Origin: Winogradskyella wandonensis
Lineage (GTDB): Bacteria > Bacteroidota > Bacteroidia > Flavobacteriales > Flavobacteriaceae
Length of the DNA stretch: 64,000 nt
Assembly (NCBI RefSeq): GCF_004346845.1
Contig: NZ_SMGI01000002.1
Coordinates: 496,001 to 560,000 of the forward strand
Direction of reading: 5' to 3'
Shown: positions 45,503-54,799 of the stretch, one piece after another
How positions within the stretch are numbered: the first letter of the stretch is position 1
How the letters are laid out: every line of letters starts with the position of its first letter
The notes under the pieces: generated by a model
What the model was told of the DNA's origin: nothing
The model's input: the letters and a program-made list of their open reading frames with translations, nothing else
The model's database searches: none
Made by a program: the position numbers and the translations under genes

Positions 45503-46846
45503 TTAAACTATTCCTTGCGCCAACATTGCATCTGCCACTTTAACAAATCCGGCAATATTTGCACCTCTAATATAATCTATTGAGCCATCTTCATTCTTTC
45601 CATATTCTACACAAGAGTCATGTATATCTTCCATAATATCTTTAAGACGTGCATCGACTTCTTCTCTGGACCAGCTTAGACGTAATGAGTTTTGACTCAT
45701 CTCTAAACCAGATGTTGCAACACCACCTGCATTAGATGCCTTTCCTGGTGCAAATAAGATTTTTGCGTTTTGGAATTCGTGAATGGCTTCTGGAGTAGAT
45801 GGCATATTTGCACCTTCGGAAACACAGATACAACCATTTTTAATTAGTTGTTTTGCTTCTTCTCCATTTAATTCATTCTGCGTTGCACATGGTAGGGCAA
45901 TATCACATGCCACAGACCACGGTCTTTCGCCTTCAAAAAACTTAGCATTCGGATATTTATCGACATACTCACTAATGCGCCCTCTTTTTTCATTTTTAAG
46001 CTTCATAACAAAAGCTAATTTATCGGAGTCAATACCATCTTCATCTAAAATATATCCTCCAGAATCTGAAAGCGTAAGTACTTTAGCTCCTAATTCTATT
46101 GCTTTTTCTGCCGCATACTGCGCAACGTTTCCAGAGCCAGAAATAACAACTGTCTTTCCATCAAAAGAATCGTTTTTGGTCTTAAGCATATTTTCCGCAA
46201 AATACACATTACCATATCCTGTCGCCTCTGGTCTTATTAAAGAACCACCCCAAGATTGACCTTTACCTGTTAGCACACCAGTAAAAGAATTTTTAAGTTT
46301 TTTATACATACCAAACATAAATCCTATTTCGCGAGCGCCCACACCGATATCTCCTGCAGGTACATCTGTGTTATGACCAATATGCCTGAATAATTCTGAC
46401 ATGAATGCGTGACAGAAACGCATAATCTCGTTATCACTTTTACCTTTTGGGTCAAAGTCAGAGCCTCCTTTTCCGCCACCCATAGGAAGCGTAGTCAAGG
46501 CATTTTTAAATACTTGTTCGAATGCTAAGAATTTTAAGATACTTGCATTAACAGAAGGATGAAAGCGCAATCCGCCTTTATAAGGCCCAATTGCAGAATT
46601 CATCTGAATTCTGTAACCTCTATTAACTTGTATTTCTCCAGAATCATCTACCCAACACACTCTAAAAGAGATCAGTCTTTCTGGCTCGCACATACGCAAT
46701 AAAATGTTTTTACCATGGTAAATATCGTGTTCTACGATATAAGGAATTACTGTTTCAGCAACTTCCTGAACGGCTTGTAAAAATTCTGGCTCATGACCAT
46801 TTCGCTCTTTAACAAGGTCTAAAAAGGCATCTATTTTATCTTTCAT
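45503..46846 (-). CDS. gdhA: NADP-type glutamate dehydrogenase
   Basis: A 447-residue enzyme that interconverts glutamate with 2-oxoglutarate and ammonia; this hexameric small form normally assimilates ammonia. Motifs: PYKGGLRFHPSVN, the catalytic-lysine box LPMGGGKGGSDFDPKGKSD in its usual form, GDIGVGAREIGFMFG, and the Rossmann GSGNVAQYAAEKA. It is monocistronic with a promoter (TATCTTTG on the minus strand at 46890-46883) and a terminator. Confidence 0.97.
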   Translation of the reverse strand: MKDKIDAFLDLVKERNGHEPEFLQAVQEVAETVIPYIVEHDIYHGKNILLRMCEPERLISFRVCWVDDSGEIQVNRGYRIQMNSAIGPYKGGLRFHPSVNASILKFLAFEQVFKNALTTLPMGGGKGGSDFDPKGKSDNEIMRFCHAFMSELFRHIGHNTDVPAGDIGVGAREIGFMFGMYKKLKNSFTGVLTGKGQSWGGSLIRPEATGYGNVYFAENMLKTKNDSFDGKTVVISGSGNVAQYAAEKAIELGAKVLTLSDSGGYILDEDGIDSDKLAFVMKLKNEKRGRISEYVDKYPNAKFFEGERPWSVACDIALPCATQNELNGEEAKQLIKNGCICVSEGANMPSTPEAIHEFQNAKILFAPGKASNAGGVATSGLEMSQNSLRLSWSREEVDARLKDIMEDIHDSCVEYGKNEDGSIDYIRGANIAGFVKVADAMLAQGIV

Positions 46847-46882
46847 TTAAAAAGTTTTTAATGTATTCTTAATAATAAGCAA

Positions 46883-46890
46883 CAAAGATA
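46883..46890 (-). promoter_or_regulatory. -7 box of gdhA
   Basis: TATCTTTG on the minus strand, a perfect TAnnTTTG match 36 bases before the gdhA ATG. Confidence 0.55.
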
Positions 46891-47005
46891 CGTTATCTGT
46901 AAAAATTTAGGTTTATTTTTTTAATATTATCAATAAGTTTTTAAACTATAATTTTTAGTTTAGATTTATTCAACAAAACAATATTTTTGCATTTCGTCCG
47001 TTTTA

Positions 47006-47036
47006 TTTGGTATTTCGTCGATATTTTATATATTTG
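47006..47036 (+). promoter_or_regulatory. Full Bacteroidota-type promoter of the barrel protein gene
   Basis: TTTG at 47006-47009, a 19-base spacer and TATATTTG at 47029-47036 fit the consensus exactly. The ATG is 30 bases downstream. Confidence 0.75.
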
Positions 47037-47066
47037 CTCATGTCTAAATTTAAAAAGACTTAACCT

Positions 47067-47894
47067 ATGGCCACAAAATTGAGGCAATTTTTAGCAGTTT
47101 GTACTTTAGTTTGTGCGTCATTTTTCGCCCAAGCACAGTTTGGCTTTTCTCACGAAGTTGGTGTTATTGCTGGTCCAGTGCAGTTTAGGTCCGATTTTGG
47201 ACAACGTTTTAATGAAGAAAATAATATTGGTAATACTGGCTATGGCGTTGGTATAATACATTACATAAATTTTTCTTACAGAGCGGACTGTAATTGCTAC
47301 ACATCCGATACTTATTTTAATGACCACTTTAAATTAAGGAGTGAAATTTCTTACAATAAAACGAAGTTAGACCATTTTGGGAGATGGGTTGATGACACCC
47401 AATTTGGTATTGATGCACAGCGTTTAAGAGCTCATTCTGGTGAAGCAGAAAATTTTGATATAGGTATGCAACTTGAGTATTTCCCTTTAAGTATTAGGGC
47501 ATTTTCTTCTCATGCAGGTGGTTGGGCTCCGTTTATAAGTTTTGGCGTTCATTATACAACATCAAATCCAAAACAATTCACAACTTTTGCACGTCAAGGT
47601 GGTAGTGGTATATCTGACCAAAATGTTTTCAACCCTGATAATATTTATGGCCCATGGATACAAGCAAGTAACGGAGAATACCCAATAGATACAAGTCAGA
47701 TAAATGCCTGGTCTGTAGTTTCTAGTGTAGGTACACGTTATAAATTAACGATACTCTCTGACCTGATGATTGACCTGAGATTTCAGTATTATTTTAGTGA
47801 TTGGATTGATGGTCTAAACCATAAATTACCTTCAAATAAATTTAATGATGTCCTTGTATGGTTAAATTTTGGGTACATCTACTATTTGGATTAA
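47067..47894 (+). CDS. THC0290_0291-like outer-membrane barrel protein
   Basis: A 275-residue exported protein: signal peptide (MATKLRQFLAVCTLVCASFFAQAQF), then an 8-10-stranded beta-barrel pattern with alternating aromatic strands (GYGVGIIHYINFSYRADC, WAPFISFGVHYTT, IDLRFQYYFSDWIDG, VWLNFGYIYYLD at the end). It resembles the Flavobacteriia family annotated THC0290_0291, often found beside gdhA as here. The Cys pair in DCNCY is a likely disulfide or unusual feature. Function unknown. Confidence 0.8.
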   Translation: MATKLRQFLAVCTLVCASFFAQAQFGFSHEVGVIAGPVQFRSDFGQRFNEENNIGNTGYGVGIIHYINFSYRADCNCYTSDTYFNDHFKLRSEISYNKTKLDHFGRWVDDTQFGIDAQRLRAHSGEAENFDIGMQLEYFPLSIRAFSSHAGGWAPFISFGVHYTTSNPKQFTTFARQGGSGISDQNVFNPDNIYGPWIQASNGEYPIDTSQINAWSVVSSVGTRYKLTILSDLMIDLRFQYYFSDWIDGLNHKLPSNKFNDVLVWLNFGYIYYLD

Positions 47895-47925
47895 AAAAGT
47901 TACTTTATTAAAGCAGAAGCAGCTA

Positions 47926-49065
47926 TTATCCTATCGCTTGCTCTAAATCTGCAATTAAATCGGCTGTATCTTCAATACCTACACTTAATCGAATTAAAGA
48001 GTCTACTATTCCTGTTTTTTCGCGTTCTTCTTTAGGGATGCTGGCATGAGTCATACTTGCTGGATGACCCGCCAACGACTCTACGCCGCCGAGAGATTCT
48101 GCCAATGTGAACACTTTTAAATTTTCCACGATCTTAATCACTTCATTATAATTATTCCCTTTAGTAACAAATGACACCATGCCCCCAAAATCTTTCATTT
48201 GAGACTTGGCTATATCATGATTTGGATGGTGTTGTAATCCTGGCCAATATACCTTATCGATTTTTGGGTGATTTGCTAAATATTCTGCAACAGCTTTTCC
48301 GTTCTCACAATGACGCTGCATTCGCACATGCAATGTTTTTATTCCTCTTAATGCTAAAAAACAATCCTGAGGGCCACAGATGGCACCACTAGCATTTTGA
48401 ATAAAATAAAGTTGATCTGCTAATTCCTTATCTCTAACAACAAGTCCTCCTAGAATTAAATCAGAATGTCCTCCTAAATACTTTGTTACAGAATGCATAA
48501 CAATATCAGCTCCCAAATCTAATGGTTGCTGTAAATATGGCGTTGCAAATGTATTATCAACTGCCAGCAGAACGTTTCTACGTTTAGCTATTTCGGCAAT
48601 TGTTTTAATGTCTATAACATTCATCATAGGGTTTGTTGGTGTTTCTACCCAAATTAGTTTTGTATTCTGGTTAATGTAATCTTCGATACTAGAAGCGTTT
48701 TCCATGCCTATAAAATGAAATTTCATTCCAAACTTCTTATAGATTTTTGTAAATAACCTATAGCTTCCACCATATAAATCGTTTGTAGAAACTACCTCAT
48801 CACCAGGTTTTAATAACTTTAATACAGCATCGATTGCTGCCAATCCCGAACCAAATGCTATTCCAAAACTTCCGTTTTCTAAACTTGCTAAAGCATTTTC
48901 CAGAGCATCACGCGTGGGATTATGCGTTCGGGAATATTCGTAGCCTTTATGTCCTCCAGGAGTCGATTGCGCGTAAGTAGACGTCTGGTAAATTGGTGGC
49001 ATCACAGACCCATAAGCCGGATCTAGCTTTTGTCCACCATGTATTGCTTTGGTATTAAATTTCAT
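47926..49065 (-). CDS. Cystathionine gamma-synthase-type PLP enzyme
   Basis: A 379-residue Cys/Met-metabolism PLP enzyme. Lys195 in SVTKYLGGHSD forms the Schiff base; the phosphate-binding GSGLAAIDA, ETPTNPMMNV and the Asp of VDNTFATPYLQQP are in place, and RLSVGIEDTADLIADL closes the protein. It could be cystathionine gamma-synthase (MetB) or a beta/gamma-lyase; these are hard to tell apart by sequence. The aromatic pair of lyases is present (EYSRTHNP), which is shared by both. Monocistronic. Confidence 0.9.
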   Translation of the reverse strand: MKFNTKAIHGGQKLDPAYGSVMPPIYQTSTYAQSTPGGHKGYEYSRTHNPTRDALENALASLENGSFGIAFGSGLAAIDAVLKLLKPGDEVVSTNDLYGGSYRLFTKIYKKFGMKFHFIGMENASSIEDYINQNTKLIWVETPTNPMMNVIDIKTIAEIAKRRNVLLAVDNTFATPYLQQPLDLGADIVMHSVTKYLGGHSDLILGGLVVRDKELADQLYFIQNASGAICGPQDCFLALRGIKTLHVRMQRHCENGKAVAEYLANHPKIDKVYWPGLQHHPNHDIAKSQMKDFGGMVSFVTKGNNYNEVIKIVENLKVFTLAESLGGVESLAGHPASMTHASIPKEEREKTGIVDSLIRLSVGIEDTADLIADLEQAIG

Positions 49066-49150
49066 CTTTATTTTATTTTAAAAAAAACTTATCTATTCTA
49101 AGGCATGAAGAAAATCCTTCCAAACCATAACAAATTTAATCCTTAATTCG

Positions 49151-49180
49151 TTGTATTCAAATGTATATACCATACCTTTA
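49151..49180 (+). promoter_or_regulatory. Probable promoter of the DUF3298-type lipoprotein
   Basis: TTG at 49151-49153, a 19-base spacer and TACCTTTA at 49173-49180, one mismatch to the -7 consensus. If real, transcription starts near 49187 and the ATG at 49161 cannot be used. Confidence 0.4.
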
Positions 49181-49208
49181 TAGAACGTTTAACAGAAGTT
49201 TCTCTAGT

Positions 49209-49922
49209 TTGAAAAAAATACTTATACCATTGCTAATGTTGTTTCTTCTTTTCTCTTGCGAAGATGAAATAAAACCTTTAGAATTCGAGACTATTTCAAT
49301 TAAAAAGGAATTTGAAGCTGATATCGAAGTTTATATAGACAAGGCCAAGCCTAATTCTGAGATTGCAGAAAAAATTAATAAAAACATAGAGCTTTCTATA
49401 GCAAATAGCATCCCTATTTCTGAAGAAAACAAATCGACAACACTAGAGGAAGCGCTGACAGCCTTTGATGAAGATTTTAAGTCCTTTAAAGCCAATTTTG
49501 AAGACAGCGAACAAAGATGGGCATTGGCTATTGAGACGGAGTTACTTTATAAAACGGAGACCATTATATCAATGGGTTTAAGTATCTATTCTGATACTGG
49601 TGGCGCGCATGGTAACGATACCATTCAATTCTTAAACTTTAATCCTGAAACAGGAGACCTATTAACTAATGATAACCTGATAATTGATATGGAAGGCTTT
49701 AAACAACTTGCTGAGTCATTTTTCTTAGACTATATGAAAAATGAAGGTTCAGACGTCTCGGAATTTTTCTTTGGAAAACCATTTCAATTACCAGAAAATA
49801 TTGGGTTTAATGACGAAGGTGTTGTTCTACTTTATAACCAATACGAAATTGCCTCCTATAACCAAGGTTATACCGAGTTTGTAATTCCTATGGATAAGGC
49901 TCGGCGTTTTTTAAAATTCTAA
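49209..49922 (+). CDS. DUF3298/DUF4163-type lipoprotein
   Basis: A 237-residue predicted lipoprotein. The TTG at 49209 gives MKKILIPLLMLFLLFSCEDE, an ideal lipoprotein signal (lipobox LFSC). An ATG at 49161 would add 16 residues but lies in the likely promoter. The mature part has a DUF4163-like N region (ELLYKTETIISMGLSIYSDTGGAHGND) and a DUF3298-like C region (NIGFNDEGVVLLYNQYEIASYNQGYTEFVIP), as in RsiV-like periplasmic proteins. The role is unknown. It overlaps the antiporter gene by 4 bases, convergently. Confidence 0.85.
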   Translation: MKKILIPLLMLFLLFSCEDEIKPLEFETISIKKEFEADIEVYIDKAKPNSEIAEKINKNIELSIANSIPISEENKSTTLEEALTAFDEDFKSFKANFEDSEQRWALAIETELLYKTETIISMGLSIYSDTGGAHGNDTIQFLNFNPETGDLLTNDNLIIDMEGFKQLAESFFLDYMKNEGSDVSEFFFGKPFQLPENIGFNDEGVVLLYNQYEIASYNQGYTEFVIPMDKARRFLKF

Positions 49923-51169
49923 TTTACGTAGCGCTTTGTAATTCCTTTTATAATTGGTCCTACAGACAACCCTTGTCCTACAATAGATACGATAACTACG
50001 ATGTAGGTAATTACCAAAAATAAATCTTTGCTCATATCTGGCGTTAGACTTAATGCTAATGCTATAGAGATTCCACCACGTAATCCGCCCCAAGTCATAA
50101 TAAGCGTTGTTTTGGGAACAAAATCTAATCGTTTTGCAAAGAGTTTTACTGGTAAAAAAAGTGAGATATAGCGGCATGCCAATACCAAGGGTATGGCTAT
50201 TAGCCCAGCATAAACGTAGTTTAAATCCATAGTTAATACAAGCATTTCCATACCTATCATAACAAAGAGAATGGTATTAAGCAGTACATCTATAAGTTCC
50301 CAAAACTTATCGACGTAAGTTTCTGTAATCTCGGACATAGAGGTCTCTCTTATCGTGTCGTTACCTACTATTAAACCAGCAGTTACCATAGCTAAAGGTG
50401 CAGATAAGTGAAACTTATGTGCAATTAAAGTGCCGCCCATTACTGCAGCTAGAGTTAATATAACCTCGACTTCGTAATTATCAATAGACTTCATCAGTTT
50501 ATAGGTTATCCAACCCAAAATACCTCCCAAAAGAATGCCACCACCAACTTCTTGAACAAAAAGCGTAGCTATTTCAGAAAATTCTATGGCTGCATTTGGT
50601 TTTTTGGCTATAGCGTAAATGGTTAAAAATATCACGACTCCAACACCGTCATTAAATAAAGATTCACCAACAATCTTTGTTTCTAGCTTTTTTGGCGCTC
50701 CTACTTTCTTTAAAATTCCTAAAACTGCAATTGGGTCTGTTGGTGAGATTAAAGCTCCGAACAAAAGGCAGTGAATGAATGAGACATTAAATCCCATAGA
50801 AATTAGAAGAGGATAGATTATAGCGCCTACTAATAAAGTCGAAGTCATCACTCCTATTGTGGCAAAAACTAAGATAGGCCAACGCTGTACTTTCAGCTGC
50901 TCGAAATTAGTATGAAGTGCTCCAGCAAATAGCAGAAAACTTAGCATGACATCTAAGAGCAGAGTTTCAAAATTTATATTAGAGATAAACTCGCGTTCGG
51001 TTTGTAGTAAGGTATCATCGAACTGACCAATTACTACCGCAACCAGAGTAAAAACAATGGTTATTACCATTAATCCAATTGTAATGGGCATTTTTAAAAA
51101 GCGCACATTAATGTATCCAAAAAGCGCTGATAAAACAATTAATATTGAAGCAATACCAAAGTAATCCAT
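49919..51169 (-). CDS. NhaP-type Na+/H+ antiporter
   Basis: A 416-residue monovalent cation:proton antiporter of the CPA1 class with about 12 membrane helices. Typical motifs are GALISPTDPIAVLGILK (helix 4-5), the ion-binding ESLFNDGVGVVIFL, and MTWGGLRGGISIALAL near the end. It exports Na+ in exchange for protons in the inner membrane, reasonable for a marine organism. The extra cytoplasmic C-terminal domain of long NhaP proteins is missing. It is 3 bases after the DinB-fold gene. Confidence 0.95.
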   Translation of the reverse strand: MDYFGIASILIVLSALFGYINVRFLKMPITIGLMVITIVFTLVAVVIGQFDDTLLQTEREFISNINFETLLLDVMLSFLLFAGALHTNFEQLKVQRWPILVFATIGVMTSTLLVGAIIYPLLISMGFNVSFIHCLLFGALISPTDPIAVLGILKKVGAPKKLETKIVGESLFNDGVGVVIFLTIYAIAKKPNAAIEFSEIATLFVQEVGGGILLGGILGWITYKLMKSIDNYEVEVILTLAAVMGGTLIAHKFHLSAPLAMVTAGLIVGNDTIRETSMSEITETYVDKFWELIDVLLNTILFVMIGMEMLVLTMDLNYVYAGLIAIPLVLACRYISLFLPVKLFAKRLDFVPKTTLIMTWGGLRGGISIALALSLTPDMSKDLFLVITYIVVIVSIVGQGLSVGPIIKGITKRYVN

Positions 51170-51172
51170 CCC

Positions 51173-51628
51173 TTAAAGTGATTTTATTAATGCCAAAATA
51201 TAGCCGTAGTGTATGCCTTCGTGAAAGTTATTAAATGCTAACGCCTCTTCTACATTGGTCAATGTGCTTCCGGTAGATACCGTATATTCTTTATAGCTCT
51301 TAAAAATACCGTTCTTGTAATCTTTTTCTGTTTGGTCTATTGGTGTAAAAAGTAAGTTTCTAATTTCGTTTACTTCGGCTTGATTTAAATCGCCCTCAGT
51401 TTTGGTGCCTTTTCTAAATTTAGATATCATATCGTCCGATAAATCACCATCTAACCCTGATAATTTGTAAACCAATAGTTGCTGTGTTACTATGCAATGG
51501 GCAATATTCCAAATTATGTTGTTTTTAAATCCCAATGGTACTTTATTAAGATCTTCTAAAGAGAATCTGTCTAAAAATCCTTCAAATAGAACTCTGTTTT
51601 TTCTTGTAATGTCTATATCGTAATACAT
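51173..51628 (-). CDS. DinB-fold four-helix protein (DinB_2/YfiT type)
   Basis: A 151-residue protein of the DinB/YfiT metal-binding four-helix-bundle superfamily. The three His ligands are plausible: NIAHCIVTQQL (His near residue 43) and NNFHEGIHYGYIL (His near 133 and 137). This family is unrelated to DNA polymerase DinB; many members are thiol-dependent transferases. It is first in a two-gene unit with the antiporter. Minus-strand -7 box TATTTTTG lies at 51697-51690. Confidence 0.88.
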   Translation of the reverse strand: MYYDIDITRKNRVLFEGFLDRFSLEDLNKVPLGFKNNIIWNIAHCIVTQQLLVYKLSGLDGDLSDDMISKFRKGTKTEGDLNQAEVNEIRNLLFTPIDQTEKDYKNGIFKSYKEYTVSTGSTLTNVEEALAFNNFHEGIHYGYILALIKSL

Positions 51629-51739
51629 CTTCTTATTTTTTTATTAAAACTTCCGGCGTTTCGCTTTAAATAAAGTTTCTTTGTGCTTACAAAAATAAGC
51701 TAATCGAAAGATAAGTTCTCATTTTAGAAACCTTTAAAG

Positions 51740-52096
51740 ATGAAAAAAATATACCATCTAAGTACTTGCGATACCTGTAAACGCATAATAAATGAATTAG
51801 ATTTACCTTCGGAATTTAGTCTTCAAGATATAAAAACAGAAGCCATAACCGTGTCTCAACTCACAGAGATGAGAGCTTTAACTGATAGCTACGAAAGTCT
51901 TTTTAGTAAGCGTGCCAGACTGTATAAAGAGCTTGGTCTAAAAGATAAATCCTTGTCCGAAGAGGATTATAAAAAGTATATCCTTGAACACTATACCTTT
52001 CTTAAACGACCAGTAATTTTGGTTGAAAATGAAATTTTTATCGGCAATTCTAAAAAAGTAGTTGAAGCTGCAAAATCAGCCATTCATGAAAAGTAG
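51740..52096 (+). CDS. ArsC/Spx-family thioredoxin-fold protein
   Basis: A 118-residue protein with CDTCK at residues 10-14, the ArsC-family active site, and the conserved cis-Pro segment FLKRPVILVENEIFIGNS. Arg of the RP motif is present. It may be an arsenate reductase or a YffB-like member; no ars genes are nearby, so arsenic reduction is uncertain. The next gene overlaps its end. Confidence 0.9.
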   Translation: MKKIYHLSTCDTCKRIINELDLPSEFSLQDIKTEAITVSQLTEMRALTDSYESLFSKRARLYKELGLKDKSLSEEDYKKYILEHYTFLKRPVILVENEIFIGNSKKVVEAAKSAIHEK

Positions 52097-52979
52097 AAAT
52101 CTTGCTTTAGCAGCATTATTTATAGTTCAACTTCTTTATGGTTTTAATTATACATTAGCTAAAACCATAATGAATGAAAACTACGTTAAACCTTTTGGCT
52201 TGGTATTACTTAGAGTTGCGGGAGCAACACTATTATTTTGGTTACTCGGTATGTTCTACAAGACAGAAAAAATAGATAAAAAAGATTTTTCTAAACTCTT
52301 TCTGGCGGCTGTGTTTGGTGTTTTTATAAACATGCTTTTCTTCTTAAAGGGACTAGAATATACAACGCCAATACACGCATCTACGATAATGACCATAACA
52401 CCCATTGTTATTTTGGTTCTTTCTGTAATTGTTTTAAAAGAAAACATAACCAAACTTAAGATTTTTGGAGTTGCATTAGGATTTATTGGCGCATTAATAC
52501 TAACGCTTTATGGAAAGTCGGCAAGAGCTGCTGACAATGTTCCGTTAGGTAATTTAATGATTTTTCTAAACGCCGTTTCTTATAGTGTCTACGTAATACT
52601 TATAAAACGCCTGACAGAAAAATACCATCCGCTTGCTTTTATTAAGTGGCTCTTCTTATTTGGTTTAATCTTAGTATTACCGTTTGGTTTTTCTGAAGTA
52701 AGTGAGGTACAATGGACATCATTTACACCTTACATAACTTATGCTTTACTATTTGTGGTTATAGGCGCTACCTTTGGAACTTACTTTTTAAATCCACTAG
52801 CTATAAGCCGTCTTAAAGCCTCTACCGTTGGGATTTTTATTTATCTTCAACCAGTTATTGCTGGGCTATTTGCTGTTATTAATGGTGCCGATTTTATTGG
52901 CATAGTAAAAATAGTTGCCATCTCGTTAATATTTTTAGGTGTATATTTTGTGACTAAGAAACCTAAAGTAGCCCATTAA
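52086..52979 (+). CDS. EamA/DMT-family membrane transporter
   Basis: A 297-residue protein with ten membrane helices in two EamA repeats (LYGFNYTLAKTIMNENYVKP, then ALIFLGVYFVTKKP at the end). I start at the ATG at 52086 (MKSRNLALAALFIVQLL), which overlaps the preceding gene by 11 bases; a TTG 24 bases earlier is less likely. DMT proteins export or import small metabolites. Substrate unknown. Confidence 0.92.
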   Translation: MKSRNLALAALFIVQLLYGFNYTLAKTIMNENYVKPFGLVLLRVAGATLLFWLLGMFYKTEKIDKKDFSKLFLAAVFGVFINMLFFLKGLEYTTPIHASTIMTITPIVILVLSVIVLKENITKLKIFGVALGFIGALILTLYGKSARAADNVPLGNLMIFLNAVSYSVYVILIKRLTEKYHPLAFIKWLFLFGLILVLPFGFSEVSEVQWTSFTPYITYALLFVVIGATFGTYFLNPLAISRLKASTVGIFIYLQPVIAGLFAVINGADFIGIVKIVAISLIFLGVYFVTKKPKVAH

Positions 52980-52981
52980 AC

Positions 52982-54115
52982 TTGTCTTTAAAAACCGAAA
53001 TATTTAATGCCGTAAATAAGATTCCACAGTCCTATTGGGATAATCTTAAATGTTGTACAAATATTTACTATTCACCCGAGTTTCTTCAGGCTTTCGAGAT
53101 AGCAAATAAAGACATTATCTTTAATTATATTTTTATAACACGAAACGGAGAAGCCATAGCTTTTGCAAACACACAGCTAGTTTCTATCGGTATAGAAACC
53201 ATAACTAAAAATATTAGAATAAACGCTTGGCTAAAGCGACATATCAATCGTATCTTTTGCAAGAGCAGTATTAAGATTTTATTTGGCGGAAATATCTTTT
53301 TAAGTGGTGAATACGGGACGTTTTTAAAAGAAGGTGAAGATAAAATTAAAACGTTTACATATCTCGCTGAAGGCATTCAGCGGTTATCAAAATCCCTAAA
53401 AAAACACAACGGTTTATTTTTAAAAGACTTTAAAAATGAATCCATTTACATTACAAAACACCTCAGTAAGTTTGACTATACGCCTATGAGCGTAGAGCCA
53501 AACATGATTATTAACCTAAAGGCAGAGTGGCAAACGTTTGCCGATTACAAAAGCGCATTAAAATCTAAATACCGTGTAAAAGCTAATAAGGCTGACACAA
53601 AAAGTAATGTTTTAGTATCAAAAGTATTTGATGCGGATGATATTGAAATATACAAACCACAATTGCAAGCCTTGTATCAAAACACGATTGATAATGCCGA
53701 TTTTAACGCTCAAGTTTTAGATTTAAATACCTACACCTACCTAAAGAAAAGCTTTTCCGAAGCGTTTACAGTTATCGGTTATTTTAAAGAAAAGAAACTG
53801 GTTGGTTTTTTATCTGCTATGAAAAACGGCGATAATCTTGACGCGCATTTCATAGGTCTTGATTACAACAAAAACAAAGAACTGGCAATTTACCCGCGCA
53901 TTCTAAATGACTATGTAAGACTCGGTCTATCAACCAATGCAAAGCGTATTAACTTAGGACGTACAGCATCGGAGATTAAAAGTACGCTCGGCGCTCAACC
54001 CGAAGCATTAACCTGCTATTTTAAACACAAAAGCGCCTTACCTAATAAAGTGATAAGACCCTTTGTAAAGAATATAGCTATAAAGACATTTAAACAGCAT
54101 CAGCCATTTAAATAG
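52982..54115 (+). CDS. GNAT-like (FemAB/BioF2-type) acetyltransferase-like protein
   Basis: A 377-residue cytoplasmic protein beginning with a TTG 2 bases after the transporter stop. It looks like two GNAT folds in tandem as in FemAB or BioF2 domain proteins: IYYSPEFLQAFEIANKD at the start and FTVIGYFKEKKLVGFLSAMKNGDNLDAHFIGLDY (residues about 258-295) in the second. A Lys/Arg-rich helix ALKSKYRVKANKA precedes the second fold. Fold call is by pattern; substrate unknown. Its end overlaps the thioesterase gene by 8 bases convergently. Confidence 0.8.
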   Translation: MSLKTEIFNAVNKIPQSYWDNLKCCTNIYYSPEFLQAFEIANKDIIFNYIFITRNGEAIAFANTQLVSIGIETITKNIRINAWLKRHINRIFCKSSIKILFGGNIFLSGEYGTFLKEGEDKIKTFTYLAEGIQRLSKSLKKHNGLFLKDFKNESIYITKHLSKFDYTPMSVEPNMIINLKAEWQTFADYKSALKSKYRVKANKADTKSNVLVSKVFDADDIEIYKPQLQALYQNTIDNADFNAQVLDLNTYTYLKKSFSEAFTVIGYFKEKKLVGFLSAMKNGDNLDAHFIGLDYNKNKELAIYPRILNDYVRLGLSTNAKRINLGRTASEIKSTLGAQPEALTCYFKHKSALPNKVIRPFVKNIAIKTFKQHQPFK

Positions 54116-54587
54116 ATATATTTTTTGGTTTCACGCCATGTTTACGCGTATCTTCTCTTGTTAGTGTTTTAAATCCTTCAGATTTAGGAAATTGTTCAGC
54201 TAATTGCAATAAGTCTTCAGGAAGTCCGCAAAGCTTTCTTGTTTTTAAATCTATCCATCCGCCTTGCATTTCGCAATGTGCTAAATTTTCGCCTTTATGG
54301 TTATAAAAATTATGCTCAAACATAAAAAACATGCCGTCCTCACTTAATCCAGAAACTTCGATAGTTACGGTTATTGGTGTTCCTATAAAGGATTCCTTAA
54401 AATAATACATGTGCTCGTAAAATACCACTGGACCTATTCCATTTTTAAGAATTTCTTTCATCGAAAACCCTTGTTCCGCAAAAAAAGACATCCTTGCATG
54501 ACTCATAAAATTGGTATATGCAGAGTTAGCTAAATGTCCATTTGCATCGACATCGCTCCAACGTATTTCAAACTGTTTTTTGTACAT
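54108..54587 (-). CDS. Acyl-CoA thioesterase, hotdog fold
   Basis: A 158-residue 4HBT-type thioesterase. Start is the Met of MYKKQFEIRWSDVDANGHLANSAY, where the catalytic Asp and the NGH box are visible; a start 36 bases upstream adds no conserved residues. FYEHMYYFKESFIGTPITV and the Cys/Trp-containing end of the hotdog (HCEMQGGWIDLKTRK) follow. It probably hydrolyses acyl-CoA or acyl-ACP thioesters; the exact substrate is open. Confidence 0.92.
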   Translation of the reverse strand: MYKKQFEIRWSDVDANGHLANSAYTNFMSHARMSFFAEQGFSMKEILKNGIGPVVFYEHMYYFKESFIGTPITVTIEVSGLSEDGMFFMFEHNFYNHKGENLAHCEMQGGWIDLKTRKLCGLPEDLLQLAEQFPKSEGFKTLTREDTRKHGVKPKNISI

Positions 54588-54618
54588 AATTACTTTCAAT
54601 TTATTGAAGCCGCTAAGA

Positions 54619-54696
54619 TACACTAAAGTCTTTAAAATTTACTTTAGTGTAGATTCCGAAACAACACTTCGACAAGCTCAGTGTGACAGTTCGGAA
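54619..54696. repeat. Double palindromic repeat upstream of yicC
   Basis: Two inverted repeats in series. First: TACACTAAAGT (54619-54629) with ACTTTAGTGTA (54641-54651), perfect 11 bp. Second: TTCCGAA (54654-54660) with TTCGGAA (54690-54696), enclosing CACTTCGACAAGCTCAGTG (54665-54683). The inner core is the same family as two segments inside metG. It lies between two divergent genes. Confidence 0.7.
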
Positions 54697-54767
54697 TGAC
54701 AATTTTTGGGAAACCGAAATGCCAAGCATTACGGAATTCTTTTTTCAATTAAAAGCATTCGATTTTG

Positions 54768-54775
54768 TACCTTTG
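54768..54775 (+). promoter_or_regulatory. -7 box of the yicC-gmk-nadD operon
   Basis: TACCTTTG, a perfect TAnnTTTG match, 24 bases before the ATG at 54800. It supports that start over upstream in-frame ATGs. Confidence 0.6.
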
Positions 54776-54799
54776 ACGAACAAAAATGTTTCGTACTAC

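Noticed and set aside
51173-51628. DNA-damage link of the DinB-fold protein to the polymerase cassette
   Set aside because: The name is shared only; this is a metal-binding four-helix protein unrelated to polymerase IV and lies 22 kb away.
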